A stretch of DNA of 64,000 bases. Origin: Micromonospora chalcea (GTDB lineage: Bacteria; Actinomycetota; Actinomycetes; Mycobacteriales; Micromonosporaceae). Positions 33,378 to 41,451 of this stretch are shown here, one piece after another. The notes under the pieces were generated by a model. The model had not been told where the DNA came from and searched no databases. It was given only the letters and a program-made list of their open reading frames with translations. The stretch covers positions 1-64,000 of the forward strand of contig NZ_MAGP01000075.1 of the NCBI RefSeq assembly GCF_002926165.1. Direction: 5' to 3'. Position 1 is the first letter of the stretch; every line of letters starts with the position of its first letter. The position numbers and the translations under genes were made by a program.

Positions 33378-34681
33378 CCGCGTCGTCCTGGGGGCACATG
33401 GATCCAGGCATGCTCGACGAACTGCTTCTCCGGCAGCTCGACGGTGGCCTCCTCGAACTGGTCTGGCAGTGGCGGCTCGACGGAGTGCTGGATGACATCG
33501 CGGTAGAGCAGGTCCGGAACGCCGAGGACGTAGTCGGCATGCGGGTTGTCCCGCAGCGCAGCCCGCAATGGCGGACTGTCGAGGATCCGGTGTACGGCAA
33601 TCGCCGCGGTGCCCACCCATCCGCTGTCCGCTGGCTTCATCAGTCCACGGTGGAGGGCCACCCGGAGCCGGACCCGCTCGGCCGCGGAAAGAAGCCGGTT
33701 CGTCCGCGACAACGCCTCGGCCAGACCGCCCACCAGGCGTGGGATCACCACCGACTCGTCGATGCCGACCGGCAGTACGGCGAACTGACCGTCGCCCTGT
33801 GGCTGCAGGGCGATCGCAGTCTCGTCCAGACCGGCGGCGCGTCGCGCGTCGGACAACACCTGGACCAGCCAGGACTGGGTCCGCTCGGCGAGGTCGTTCG
33901 ATCGGCGGCTGTAGCTCGCGACGTCCGTTGCCATGCACAGCCGTACCGCCGCCGAGCTCGGTTCCGCCGGCCCGGGCAGAGCTTCCTCGAATCTGACAGA
34001 GTCCCGGACGGTGGCCTGGTGTCGGACCATCCGGCCTCGGCCGGGCACGGCCATCTCGACACGGAGTCCAACGCGTCCGGACACCGTCGTGGCAGCTGCT
34101 GGAAGCTCCACGAGCGCGTGCATTCCATAGGTCAGGGGCAACAGGCTCTGACCGGTCGGATCCGGAAAAGTCCAGCCGAACTGGCGCCGCCCGGTTCCGA
34201 AGGACCAGGCACGCGGCCGGCCCGTGCGAGGTGCCAGCCGGAGCAGCCAGCCGGGGCGGGCGGCCCCGACTGCCCGCTCGGCGGCGGGAGTCAGCGGGCG
34301 CGGTGAATCGAACCCGTAGTTCAGTCCGAGAGCACCTCCGTCAGCGTCGACGCGAATCGCGGCCGCTTGTTCGTCATCTAGGGCAACCTCGAAGCGAGCC
34401 AGCGTGTAACGCCGGCTTCCCCCCGACGGATCCAGGTCGAACGCGATGATCATGCCGTAGTAGCGCCGCCCGCCGACGTCGGCACGCCGTCGCAGCGGAG
34501 CCGGCAGTTCCTCGGCCGGGATGGGAAAGAGCAGGGGGCGTCCGATACTCACGGTCGCCGGGTCTGCCGGGTAGTTCGGGTCCTCCGGATCCCTGGGCCG
34601 ATCAGTCGACAACGCCGTGTGGGCAAGTACGTCGTCCGGCCGCAGCAGTTCCTCGCCGGTTACCACGTCGTCGCGGGTCAA
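33374..34681 (-). CDS. Class III nucleotidyl cyclase-like protein, degenerate, in protease operon
   Basis: 435 residues. The N-terminal ~230 residues look beta-rich and have no match I recognise. Residues ~245-400 resemble the class III cyclase catalytic core: MATDVASYSRR with Asp253, LQPQGDGQFAVLP with Asp297, VRLRVALHRG, and GWVGTAAIAVHRILDS. The two Asp are 44 residues apart, as the metal ligands are in mammalian adenylyl cyclase (D396/D440). The base-selecting Lys and the transition-state Asn are not visible, so activity is uncertain; it may be a nucleotide sensor. The TTG start at 34681 is supported by GGAGG five bases away (complement of 34687-34691). It is first in the caspase-CHAT operon. 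Confidence 0.7.
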   Translation of the reverse strand: MTRDDVVTGEELLRPDDVLAHTALSTDRPRDPEDPNYPADPATVSIGRPLLFPIPAEELPAPLRRRADVGGRRYYGMIIAFDLDPSGGSRRYTLARFEVALDDEQAAAIRVDADGGALGLNYGFDSPRPLTPAAERAVGAARPGWLLRLAPRTGRPRAWSFGTGRRQFGWTFPDPTGQSLLPLTYGMHALVELPAAATTVSGRVGLRVEMAVPGRGRMVRHQATVRDSVRFEEALPGPAEPSSAAVRLCMATDVASYSRRSNDLAERTQSWLVQVLSDARRAAGLDETAIALQPQGDGQFAVLPVGIDESVVIPRLVGGLAEALSRTNRLLSAAERVRLRVALHRGLMKPADSGWVGTAAIAVHRILDSPPLRAALRDNPHADYVLGVPDLLYRDVIQHSVEPPLPDQFEEATVELPEKQFVEHAWIHVPPGRRG

Positions 34682-35154
34682 ACTGCCCTCCAGTTCGTCG
34701 CCCGATGGTCGATTGCAGCTATCGGCACGCCCCGAAAAGGCAATCGACCCAGGCTCTTATGTCACGCGCGCGTTACACCATTGGTTGACGTATTGGACGC
34801 CTGCGAGTAACAGATCCTTGCCATACCTCGGCGAGGAGCAATACCGAGTGTCAACCAACCGACAACAGCACGACACGGTTGGACGAGGCGTCATCCGCCG
34901 CCCCGCGCGACTCTCACCGTTCCGGACCGCGCCCGTGAAGATCCCGCAGAAATACGGAGTCCTGCGAATCCCGCCATGCCAGGCTGCGGCGGACCTGGAT
35001 ACGGAGGAGCGACGTGGACATACGATCACCCCGATCGCCGATAAGGCCGATCGCCTCAACCTGCACCGCGAGGCGGCGCGGCGTTGCGGGCAGCCGCCGG
35101 ATGTCGCACACTTGCTGGATCACCAGCGGACCACACTCGCACGACGGGGTCGAC
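34682..35154. promoter_or_regulatory. Divergent control region between protease operon and Crp/Fnr gene
   Basis: A 473-base gap without a convincing gene; it is less GC-rich than its flanks. On the plus strand TTGACG (34785-34790) stands 17 bases from TAACAG (34808-34813), a plausible promoter toward the Crp/Fnr gene. On the minus strand a TTGACA is at 34854-34849. TTGGTTGAC (34781-34789) and GTCAACCAA (34850-34858) form a 9-bp inverted repeat 60 bases apart that contains both -35 boxes, suggestive of paired operator sites. A short open stretch starting at ATG 34977 has no support. Confidence 0.5.
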
Positions 35155-35853
35155 GTGGACGGTGCCGACCGGCTCCCGGGTGAGCGTGCCACCGGATTCC
35201 TGGGCCGTCTCCCCCCGACGACGCGCCAGGAGGTGCTCGACCACGGTCGGCCCCGACGGTACGAGCCGGGTGACCGGATCCTTCGGGAAGGCGACCGCGA
35301 CCGCCACGTGATCCTGCTGACCAGCGGATTCGTCAAGGTGACCACCCACATCGAGGGGATCGAGGCGCTCGTCGCCATCCGGGGTGCCGGAGACATCGTG
35401 GGTGAGGCCGCCGCCCTCTCCGACCAGCCCCGAATGGCCAGCGTGATCGCGTGCGGCACAGTCACCGCGCGGCTGGTCACCGCAGAGGCGTTCGGCACGG
35501 TGCTGATCCGGTATCCCGATGTCGCACGGCTCGTGACCATCACGCTGGCCGAGCGGCTGCGCTGGGCCAATGACCGGCGGGCCGACTTCGTGGCCTTCCC
35601 GGTCGAGGTGCGTCTCGCCCGCGTACTCGTCGAGATATCCGTACGGTTCGGGCGGCGGGCCGCTCACGAAGCTGTCGCCATCGACGTTCCGCTGAGCCAA
35701 CGCGAACTCGCCACCATGGTCGGAGCCTCGGAGGACACCGTCCAGAAAGCCCTACGGGCACTACGGCGGGCGGGACTGATCCACTCCACCTACCGCCGAC
35801 TCACCGTCCTGGATCCGGCCGGCCTGCGGCGGATGTCACGCCACGTCCGGTGA
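35155..35853 (+). CDS. Crp/Fnr-family transcriptional regulator
   Basis: Regulator of 232 residues. The N-terminal cyclic-nucleotide-binding fold contains RRYEPGDRILREGD, ILLTSGFVKVTT and the phosphate-binding-cassette-like GDIVGEAAALSDQPRMASV, in which the Glu and Arg that hold cAMP in Crp are both present. A long dimerisation helix (VTITLAERLRWANDRRADFV) precedes the winged HTH, VPLSQRELATMVGASEDTVQKALRALRRAGLI. The start is uncertain: I prefer GTG 35155, which gives normal family length; ATG 35101 would add 18 unusual residues. It stands between the divergent protease operon and the AAA operon and is the obvious candidate to control both. With a cyclase-like gene next door, cyclic nucleotide sensing is an attractive inference. 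Confidence 0.88.
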   Translation: MDGADRLPGERATGFLGRLPPTTRQEVLDHGRPRRYEPGDRILREGDRDRHVILLTSGFVKVTTHIEGIEALVAIRGAGDIVGEAAALSDQPRMASVIACGTVTARLVTAEAFGTVLIRYPDVARLVTITLAERLRWANDRRADFVAFPVEVRLARVLVEISVRFGRRAAHEAVAIDVPLSQRELATMVGASEDTVQKALRALRRAGLIHSTYRRLTVLDPAGLRRMSRHVR

Positions 35854-36119
35854 GCCCGCATCGGCCGAGCCGCTTGGCCGGCCGCCGAACGGACCTGTAG
35901 TCCGCTGGCCATTCGGTCGCCCCTTTGACCTCTTCGGTCGACGCGAAACAAAGGTCGTCGCCGCAAATATTCAGCAAATGATTCAACTTGGCTAATCCCG
36001 TGAGGGGGACCTCCACATCGTGCCGCGCGAGACTGCCGACTAGACCAACCGCCGATTTTCAGCTGCCCATTCCCCTTCGGCGACCCATCGCCCGTCTTCT
36101 CTGACCCCACCGGAGAATC
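35854..36119 (+). promoter_or_regulatory. AT-rich upstream region of the AAA operon with tandem repeat
   Basis: The 266-base gap contains an unusually AT-rich stretch (about 35947-35997). Inside it GCAAATATTCA (35963-35973) is followed directly by GCAAATGATTCA (35974-35985), a tandem repeat with one inserted base. This is a good candidate for a regulator site or promoter for the five-gene operon that starts at 36120. I cannot assign clear -35 and -10 boxes. Confidence 0.45.
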
Positions 36120-37892
36120 ATGTCCGACGTCAACCAGCTCCGCGGCCAGCTCCGCAGCATCGAAAATCAGATCTTCAACCTGAGGCAGAACATCCTCAAG
36201 GTGGACGACACGGTCGGCGCAATCGAGCAGCAGCAACAGGCCACCCGAAACGACCTCGTTGAGCTGCGCCTGGCCTTCGCCCGCTTCGCGCAGCAGGCCG
36301 AACGCACCGCGAACGTCCACCGTGCCGAGACCGCAATCGGCGCCCTCAAGAACGACATCGAGCACCAGTTCGGCCACCACAAGGTGGTACGCCGAACCGC
36401 CGTCGGAATGCTGCAGTCCTTCGACGTCGGACTGGTCAGCGAGGACACGGTCCAGGCGGTCGGTGAGCAGTTGATGATCCAGACCCCGCGCTATTGGCTT
36501 GCGCCGGTCCTCGTCGCGCTTGCCGCCTGGGTTGGCGACGATCCCGACCTGTGCGTCCGGGCGGTCGAGGAGGCGTACCGACGGTCCCCGGAGCGCACCT
36601 CCCTGCTGATGACACTGATCTTGCGTCGGCAAGGGCGACGGGCGAGTGCAGTCCGATGGCTGAGGCACTACCTTGATGCCCAGGACCCGGCGGCGCTCAA
36701 CCGTGAATTCGCGTTGATTCTGGAGGCGATTGCGCACGGCGCCTTCGGTCCCGATGCGTTGACGCTCACCCGGGAACGACTCGAGTCGTGGCGCCGCACC
36801 CTGCTCGCCGACGAAGCATCCACGCACGCCCAACTCAACCGGTGGCGGCGCGAGATGGAAACGTTCGTCCGGCCCGAAGGCCTTCGAGAGGATTTCCCTC
36901 GACTCGGCGCGTCCTCGCCGCAGTGGCCGCAGCTGGAACGCGCGCTCGCCGGAGCTGAGGCACACCAGTCCATCATCGATCGGTACGTCGCCGTGCTGAA
37001 CACCCCGCCGTCGCCCACCGACCGGATCGAGGATGCCATCGACGACCTCCTCGACATGTTGGTCGAGGAGTACGACCCCGAAGAACTTCCGCTACGGCGC
37101 GAACTGGCGGCGAAGGAGGCGATCGTGGCGGCCGACGGGGATCTTGAGGAGGCAGCCCGTTCGACACCGTTCCAACTGGCCGCACTGAAGGACGTGAGGG
37201 ACTACCTGACCATCCAGACCGACTCTGCCCTCGATCCCGACGGCATTGGGGTGTCGCCACAGACCCAACGGCTCGCCCTGGCGTTCTGCCACGACTGGCT
37301 CAGTGACGCCCACAGCGCGTTCACCCGGGACTACCGCCTGGGATTGCCCTCCACGGTCACGGTGACCCTCGACCTGCGCGAACGCGCCGACGTGACGGGC
37401 TTCAAGCCACCCCCGTGGACCGGCTCCTTCGAGCGCCCGCTGGACGCGCTGGAGCGCTCTCTGACCTCGCACTGGACACGGCACACCGAGCCGTTCCTCG
37501 CGGGTCTCGCCTTCGACTGGCGCAAGCGAATCATCGCGCCGATCGTGGTACTGCTCCTCGTCGCCGTGTTCGGATCTGCCGTCGCCGGCCTCGCAGTGGG
37601 CCTTGTGATTACCGTCGGGGGTGGTGTGGCCTGGGGCCTCCTGCTCCGCGCCCAGGCCGACTCCGCAGCCGAGAAGCAGAACGCCGCCCGTGCTCGGCTC
37701 GCGGCAGCCCGGAAGCGGTCACTGGTCGAACTGCGAGCTGCCGGCGCCGAACTGACCGACTGGACCACCCGGTTCACAGACGCTGACAGCAGGGAGTCGA
37801 ACGTACGGGCTCTGATTGCCGACCTTGCCACCGCGGGGGCGCCGGGAAGCCCGCACGAACGCCGTGTCCCCGGTCGAGCAGAGGAGGCGTGA
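36120..37892 (+). CDS. Coiled-coil membrane protein, first gene of AAA operon
   Basis: 590 residues, family not recognised. Residues 1-75 are a strong N-terminal coiled coil (QLRSIENQIFNLRQNILKVD, many Gln and Leu at heptad positions). A long helical body follows, including WLAPVLVALAAWVGDDPDLCVRA, which resembles helical-repeat proteins. Around residues 465-500 there are two adjacent hydrophobic helices (IIAPIVVLLLVAVFGSAVAG and LAVGLVITVGGGVAWGLLL), then a basic, Ala-rich coiled coil (AEKQNAARARLAAARKR) to the end. So most of the protein is probably cytosolic with a hairpin anchor in the membrane. The ATG follows GGAG by five bases. The next gene begins one base after the stop. Confidence 0.8.
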   Translation: MSDVNQLRGQLRSIENQIFNLRQNILKVDDTVGAIEQQQQATRNDLVELRLAFARFAQQAERTANVHRAETAIGALKNDIEHQFGHHKVVRRTAVGMLQSFDVGLVSEDTVQAVGEQLMIQTPRYWLAPVLVALAAWVGDDPDLCVRAVEEAYRRSPERTSLLMTLILRRQGRRASAVRWLRHYLDAQDPAALNREFALILEAIAHGAFGPDALTLTRERLESWRRTLLADEASTHAQLNRWRREMETFVRPEGLREDFPRLGASSPQWPQLERALAGAEAHQSIIDRYVAVLNTPPSPTDRIEDAIDDLLDMLVEEYDPEELPLRRELAAKEAIVAADGDLEEAARSTPFQLAALKDVRDYLTIQTDSALDPDGIGVSPQTQRLALAFCHDWLSDAHSAFTRDYRLGLPSTVTVTLDLRERADVTGFKPPPWTGSFERPLDALERSLTSHWTRHTEPFLAGLAFDWRKRIIAPIVVLLLVAVFGSAVAGLAVGLVITVGGGVAWGLLLRAQADSAAEKQNAARARLAAARKRSLVELRAAGAELTDWTTRFTDADSRESNVRALIADLATAGAPGSPHERRVPGRAEEA

Positions 37893-37893
37893 C

Positions 37894-38082
37894 ATGGAGA
37901 TGCCCGAACCGGCCACGGATCTCGTGGCCGATGCGCCGGCCTCCGGCGTTCCGTGGGCCCGGCAACCGATCGCCGCGGCGAAGCGCAGCACCAGCCGGGC
38001 CCGGAGGATGGTGGAGAACCTTCCCGACTGGGAGCCGATGCCACCAGGGGAACTCGTCGTCCGCCGCCCGCGCCGGTACTGA
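37894..38082 (+). CDS. 62-residue small protein in AAA operon
   Basis: Small hydrophilic protein starting MEMPEPATDLVADAP. The middle holds a basic helix (AAAKRSTSRARRMVENLPDW), the end is Pro-Arg-rich (RRPRRY). GAGGAGG (37881-37887) precedes the ATG by six bases, and the ATG follows the previous stop by one base. The next gene's ATG also follows one base after this stop (TGACATG at both junctions). I do not recognise a family; the conserved operon packing supports a real product, probably an adaptor. Confidence 0.65.
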   Translation: MEMPEPATDLVADAPASGVPWARQPIAAAKRSTSRARRMVENLPDWEPMPPGELVVRRPRRY

Positions 38083-38083
38083 C

Positions 38084-38662
38084 ATGTCCAGCGCCGACAA
38101 CGGATATCAGCGATGGGCGAAGTTCCTGGAACTGTGGCGGTCTGGTGAGGACGCCGATTCGAGGTATCTCCCGCCCCTGGCCGAGGACGACTATCCGGCC
38201 GACGTCTGGGTCAGGCTCGTGCGCCGCATCGTCGAGGCGATGGCGACTCGGCTGAATGCGTGGGAACGAGGTCTCCTACAGGCCCTCCTCGCCGCGCAGG
38301 ACGAGTTCGAGGTGGCACGCGCACTCACCCAGTCCCGAGGGAGCCTCACCCCCATCCGCGCGTTGACCGGCCATCCCGGCCTGCCCGCAGACCTGTCCCG
38401 ACAGCTGCGCGCCGAGGTCGACAGGCAGATCCGCTCGGTCCAGCGTGCGCTCGAGGAGACCGTCGAATCCGCGCACCGCGTCGGAGCCAACGACCGGCTC
38501 GTCCAGGCGCGACTGCGTACGTTCCGTGAGAACGCGGTCACCGAGGTGCTGATGCAGGCGCCGGACCGCCGGGGCGGCTGGGACGGCTGGGCCACCGAGC
38601 CGGCGGACCGACCACGTCGGCGGTTGATCGTTCGTCGTCACCCCGACAGACCCGAGGAGTAG
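38084..38662 (+). CDS. 192-residue helical protein in AAA operon
   Basis: Hydrophilic, mostly alpha-helical protein; family not recognised. It begins YQRWAKFLELWRSG, continues with LVRRIVEAMATRLNAWERGLLQ, and carries the acidic/basic helix LRAEVDRQIRSVQRALEETV, which may pair as coiled coil. No catalytic motif or membrane segment is visible. The start is fixed by the TGACATG junction with the preceding gene. The AAA ATPase gene follows two bases after GAGGAG-containing end codons, so co-translation is likely. By position it could be a partner or substrate adaptor of the ATPase. Confidence 0.75.
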   Translation: MSSADNGYQRWAKFLELWRSGEDADSRYLPPLAEDDYPADVWVRLVRRIVEAMATRLNAWERGLLQALLAAQDEFEVARALTQSRGSLTPIRALTGHPGLPADLSRQLRAEVDRQIRSVQRALEETVESAHRVGANDRLVQARLRTFRENAVTEVLMQAPDRRGGWDGWATEPADRPRRRLIVRRHPDRPEE

Positions 38663-38663
38663 C

Positions 38664-40226
38664 GTGTCCCACTACGACGAGGCCCGCCGCGACCTCGACA
38701 GCTACATCGCGGCCCGGGTGCCGCTGATCGGCATTCGCAGTGCCGAGCAGACCCGTGCCATCCGGCTGATCCGGGAGGTCGCTGGCAGTAGCCAGCGCGT
38801 CAACCTGCCGTTCTGGATTTATACCCGGGCGACCGGGCTTAGGGACCTACGCACCAGAAATGCGGTGCAGGAGGATCGATCCCTGGTCGCGGCCATGGAT
38901 TTCGCCGCGGCCCAGATGTCCCGGCGCGCCCAGGCGACCATGGTCTTCGTCGAACCGGACGACCTGAGTGTCGATTCGCCGGTCACCCGTCACATCGCCG
39001 AACTCGCCCGGCTCGCCGACGACCAGTCCGGCAGTGTCGTGCTGATCACGGACACACCGATCTGGAGCGGCCTGCAACGCCTCGGGATGAGTGTCTCGTT
39101 GGAGCTGCCCAACGCGGCCGAGATGTACGAGGTCGTGGTCGACTTCCTTAAGGATCAACAGGGTTCGGTGACCATCGACTGGATCGAGGCGGACGCCCGC
39201 CAGGTGGCGGACTTCCTGGTCGGCGTACCGGAAGGCACCGCCATCAACATCCTGGCCACGATCGCCGCGAGCGGCCGCCTCCGCCGCGAGGACGTCGACC
39301 GTCTCGCCGAGGTCAAGGACAAACACTTCTCGGATCTCGCCGGCCTCGTCCGCGTACCGCTGGACCGCTCCGCGCACGAGATCGGTGGGCTGGCCACCCT
39401 GCGGCACTGGTTGCACCGGCGCCATCAGGTCATGTGCGCTGACCTGCGGAACACCGGGCTCCGGCCGCCTCGGGGCGTTCTGCTCGTCGGGGTGCCCGGG
39501 TGCGGCAAGTCTCTGTCCGCAAAGGCGGTAGCTGCCCAGTGGCGGCTGCCGCTGTACCGGCTCGACTTCGCGGCCATCCTCGGAATGTACGTGGGGCAGT
39601 CCGAGGCACGGCTACGGGAAGCCCTGGAGATGGCAGACCGTACCGCCCCATGCGTGCTGTGGATCGACGAGATCGAGAAAGGGCTCGCCGGCCAGCACGA
39701 CAGCACCGGCGTGGGCAGGCGGCTGGTCGGACAGTTCCTGTTCTGGCTCCAGGAATCCCGGTCGCGGGTGTTCGTCGTGGCGACGTCCAACGACGTCCGC
39801 TCACTCCCGCCGGAACTGCTCCGGAAGGGCCGTTTCGACGAACTCTTCTTCGTCGACCTGCCCGACGACACCGAACGCGCCGAGATCATCCGGCTCTACC
39901 ACCGCAAGTATGTCGGCTCCGAGCCTGCCCCGGATCTGCTCGACCGCCTCGTCTCCCTCTCTGAGGGTTTTGCCGGCTCCGACATGGAAGCCGCTCTCAA
40001 GGAGGCTGGATTCGAGGTGCTGGTCAACGGTCATGCCGGTCTGAGCAGTGACTTCATCATCGACACGTTCATGGACACGATCCCGCTCAGCCGCAGCCAT
40101 CCCGAGGAGATTGCCGAGATACGCGCGTGGGGCCGGGACCGCGCTGTCCCGGCCGGTGCGGCGAGCCTTCCCGACTCATCCGAATCCGGGGCACGCCGAC
40201 GACTGATCGTCGCCGGTGAGGCGTGA
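38664..40226 (+). CDS. AAA ATPase of Ycf46 type
   Basis: 520 residues. The N-terminal ~235 residues match the pattern of Ycf46-like proteins (RVPLIGIRSAEQTRAI, LPFWIYTRATGLRD, and a degenerate P-loop-fold half, ATMVFVEPDD). The C-terminal AAA module has Walker A GVPGCGKSLSAKA at about residues 275-285, pore-loop region ILGMYVGQSEARLREAL, Walker B CVLWIDEIEKGL near 330, sensor 1 VFVVATSND near 370, and the arginine finger segment LLRKGRFDELFFVDLP. There is no HEXXH, so it is not an FtsH protease. It should be a hexameric motor that remodels a protein partner. The GTG at 38664 follows GAGGAG. Ycf46 proteins are known from plastids, cyanobacteria and scattered bacteria and have poorly known roles. 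Confidence 0.87.
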   Translation: MSHYDEARRDLDSYIAARVPLIGIRSAEQTRAIRLIREVAGSSQRVNLPFWIYTRATGLRDLRTRNAVQEDRSLVAAMDFAAAQMSRRAQATMVFVEPDDLSVDSPVTRHIAELARLADDQSGSVVLITDTPIWSGLQRLGMSVSLELPNAAEMYEVVVDFLKDQQGSVTIDWIEADARQVADFLVGVPEGTAINILATIAASGRLRREDVDRLAEVKDKHFSDLAGLVRVPLDRSAHEIGGLATLRHWLHRRHQVMCADLRNTGLRPPRGVLLVGVPGCGKSLSAKAVAAQWRLPLYRLDFAAILGMYVGQSEARLREALEMADRTAPCVLWIDEIEKGLAGQHDSTGVGRRLVGQFLFWLQESRSRVFVVATSNDVRSLPPELLRKGRFDELFFVDLPDDTERAEIIRLYHRKYVGSEPAPDLLDRLVSLSEGFAGSDMEAALKEAGFEVLVNGHAGLSSDFIIDTFMDTIPLSRSHPEEIAEIRAWGRDRAVPAGAASLPDSSESGARRRLIVAGEA

Positions 40227-40239
40227 CGAGAGGAGTGAA

Positions 40240-41178
40240 ATGAGCGACGACCGAAAGCCCGACAGCGGACCGATCTGGAACGTACGGTCCCTCGTCGGCG
40301 ACCTCGCCGACGATCTGCCGAAGGCCGCACCGGCACCTCCGATGAGAGTGCCCGCGGCGCCCCCGGCCACGCTGTCCACTCCCGCTCGGCGGGTGCTGGA
40401 GAGACCCGACGATTCAAACGAAACGCCGCCCGGCCCGATCAGCGACGACGCGCTGGAAACCGCGGAGTCTCCTGACCCCCAGCCGCGCGGCGGCTGGATC
40501 AGCGAGGGCGAGACGCCCCGGCCGAGCAGCGGTGATTCGATGCGGCTGTTCACCCTGTTGCTCGGCATCGCGGTCGTGGCGTCGGTCCTGATTCTCATCG
40601 TCGTCGGCCTGGTTGCCGGTCGGGACGAAGACCTGTCCGGAGCCGTACCTCCACCGATCCCGGTGACTTCGACGGAAGATCTGCGGGACGCCGAGACGCC
40701 CAGCGAGGTCGTATCGCACCAGGAGGAGCAGGCTCTCCCCGCCGCCGTCGCGGATCCGGAGGAGGAAGCGCTTGCCCGCCTGGAAGAACTTCATCGGCAG
40801 GACCTGCACACAGTGCCCCTCGACGGCCAGTACGCCGCCCAGCTCGCATCGAAGACGGTGGGGATCGTCGACACCAACCAGGTCGCTGCCAACGGCTCAC
40901 ACACCTTCTACGCCCGTGACATCCTCGAGGAGCACGCCAGCCTGAGGCAGCGGTTCGGTGGCGAGGCTCGGATCGTGCTGCTGTTGAGCACCGACTACGG
41001 GCGAAAGCAGCAGTTGGACGGGCAGCCGCTCTGGGTAACCTTCGCACTCCTGCCTAATCTGAAAAAAGAGGCTGTCACGGGGTGGTGTGCGCGGCAGTTC
41101 CCACAGATGCGCGGCGCCGCGCTGGAGAACCGCTGCATACCGCGCCGGTTGAATCCACCCGGCACGTCCACCGGCTGA
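40240..41178 (+). CDS. Single-pass membrane protein, last gene of AAA operon
   Basis: 312 residues, family not recognised. Residues 1-100 are a Pro-rich, disordered-looking cytosolic part; one TM helix (LFTLLLGIAVVASVLILIVVGLVAG) spans about 103-127; then a linker and a compact extracytoplasmic domain of ~130 residues (LASKTVGIVDTNQVAANGS, ARIVLLLSTDYGRKQQ, LPNLKKEAVTGWCARQFP) that contains two cysteines which could pair. Type II-like topology puts this domain outside, where it could sense the envelope. The ATG has AGAGGAG five bases upstream. It ends the operon. Confidence 0.78.
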   Translation: MSDDRKPDSGPIWNVRSLVGDLADDLPKAAPAPPMRVPAAPPATLSTPARRVLERPDDSNETPPGPISDDALETAESPDPQPRGGWISEGETPRPSSGDSMRLFTLLLGIAVVASVLILIVVGLVAGRDEDLSGAVPPPIPVTSTEDLRDAETPSEVVSHQEEQALPAAVADPEEEALARLEELHRQDLHTVPLDGQYAAQLASKTVGIVDTNQVAANGSHTFYARDILEEHASLRQRFGGEARIVLLLSTDYGRKQQLDGQPLWVTFALLPNLKKEAVTGWCARQFPQMRGAALENRCIPRRLNPPGTSTG

Positions 41179-41252
41179 GGACCGTCCAGCGTCCGGCGGC
41201 CGGGGTCTCCGGGACGCCCGAGGTCGGCAAACCTGCTGCGCAAGACCGGTGA

Positions 41253-41405
41253 CGACTGGCGGCGCGGGAGGCGGTCGCCGTGGTGCTGCGCCATACCGCG
41301 TCGCACGGTGCGCTCGCCGCAGCGGCCGCGCAACTGGCCAGCCGCACCGAGACGGTACCGGCGGCCGACGGCGGCCGGAACGGATGGGGCAGCACGCAGC
41401 GCTAA
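41253..41405 (+). pseudogene. Possible C-terminal scrap of a glycosyltransferase
   Basis: In the 273-base gap after the AAA operon one frame reads REAVAVVLRHTASHGALAAAAAQLASRTETVP up to a stop at 41403-41405. In my reading the pattern resembles the last helix region of UDP-glycosyltransferases, where an AVxxVL helix is followed by AAxxLA. A stop codon in the same frame stands immediately upstream (41250-41252) and there is no start or ribosome site. This is weak evidence; the segment may be plain intergenic DNA. The rest of 41179-41451 shows nothing else. Confidence 0.2.
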
Positions 41406-41451
41406 CAGTAGGTAGCTTGGCGCTCACTGCTGTCCTCTGGGGAGGGTCGAC

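Noticed and set aside
34977..35154. Small gene or longer Crp/Fnr N-terminus in the divergent region
   Set aside because: The reading is Arg/Ser-rich, without ribosome site, and cyclic-nucleotide-binding sequence starts well downstream.
38664..40226. FtsH-like metalloprotease
   Set aside because: The protein ends soon after the AAA module and has no HEXXH or TM helices; its N-terminal half fits Ycf46.
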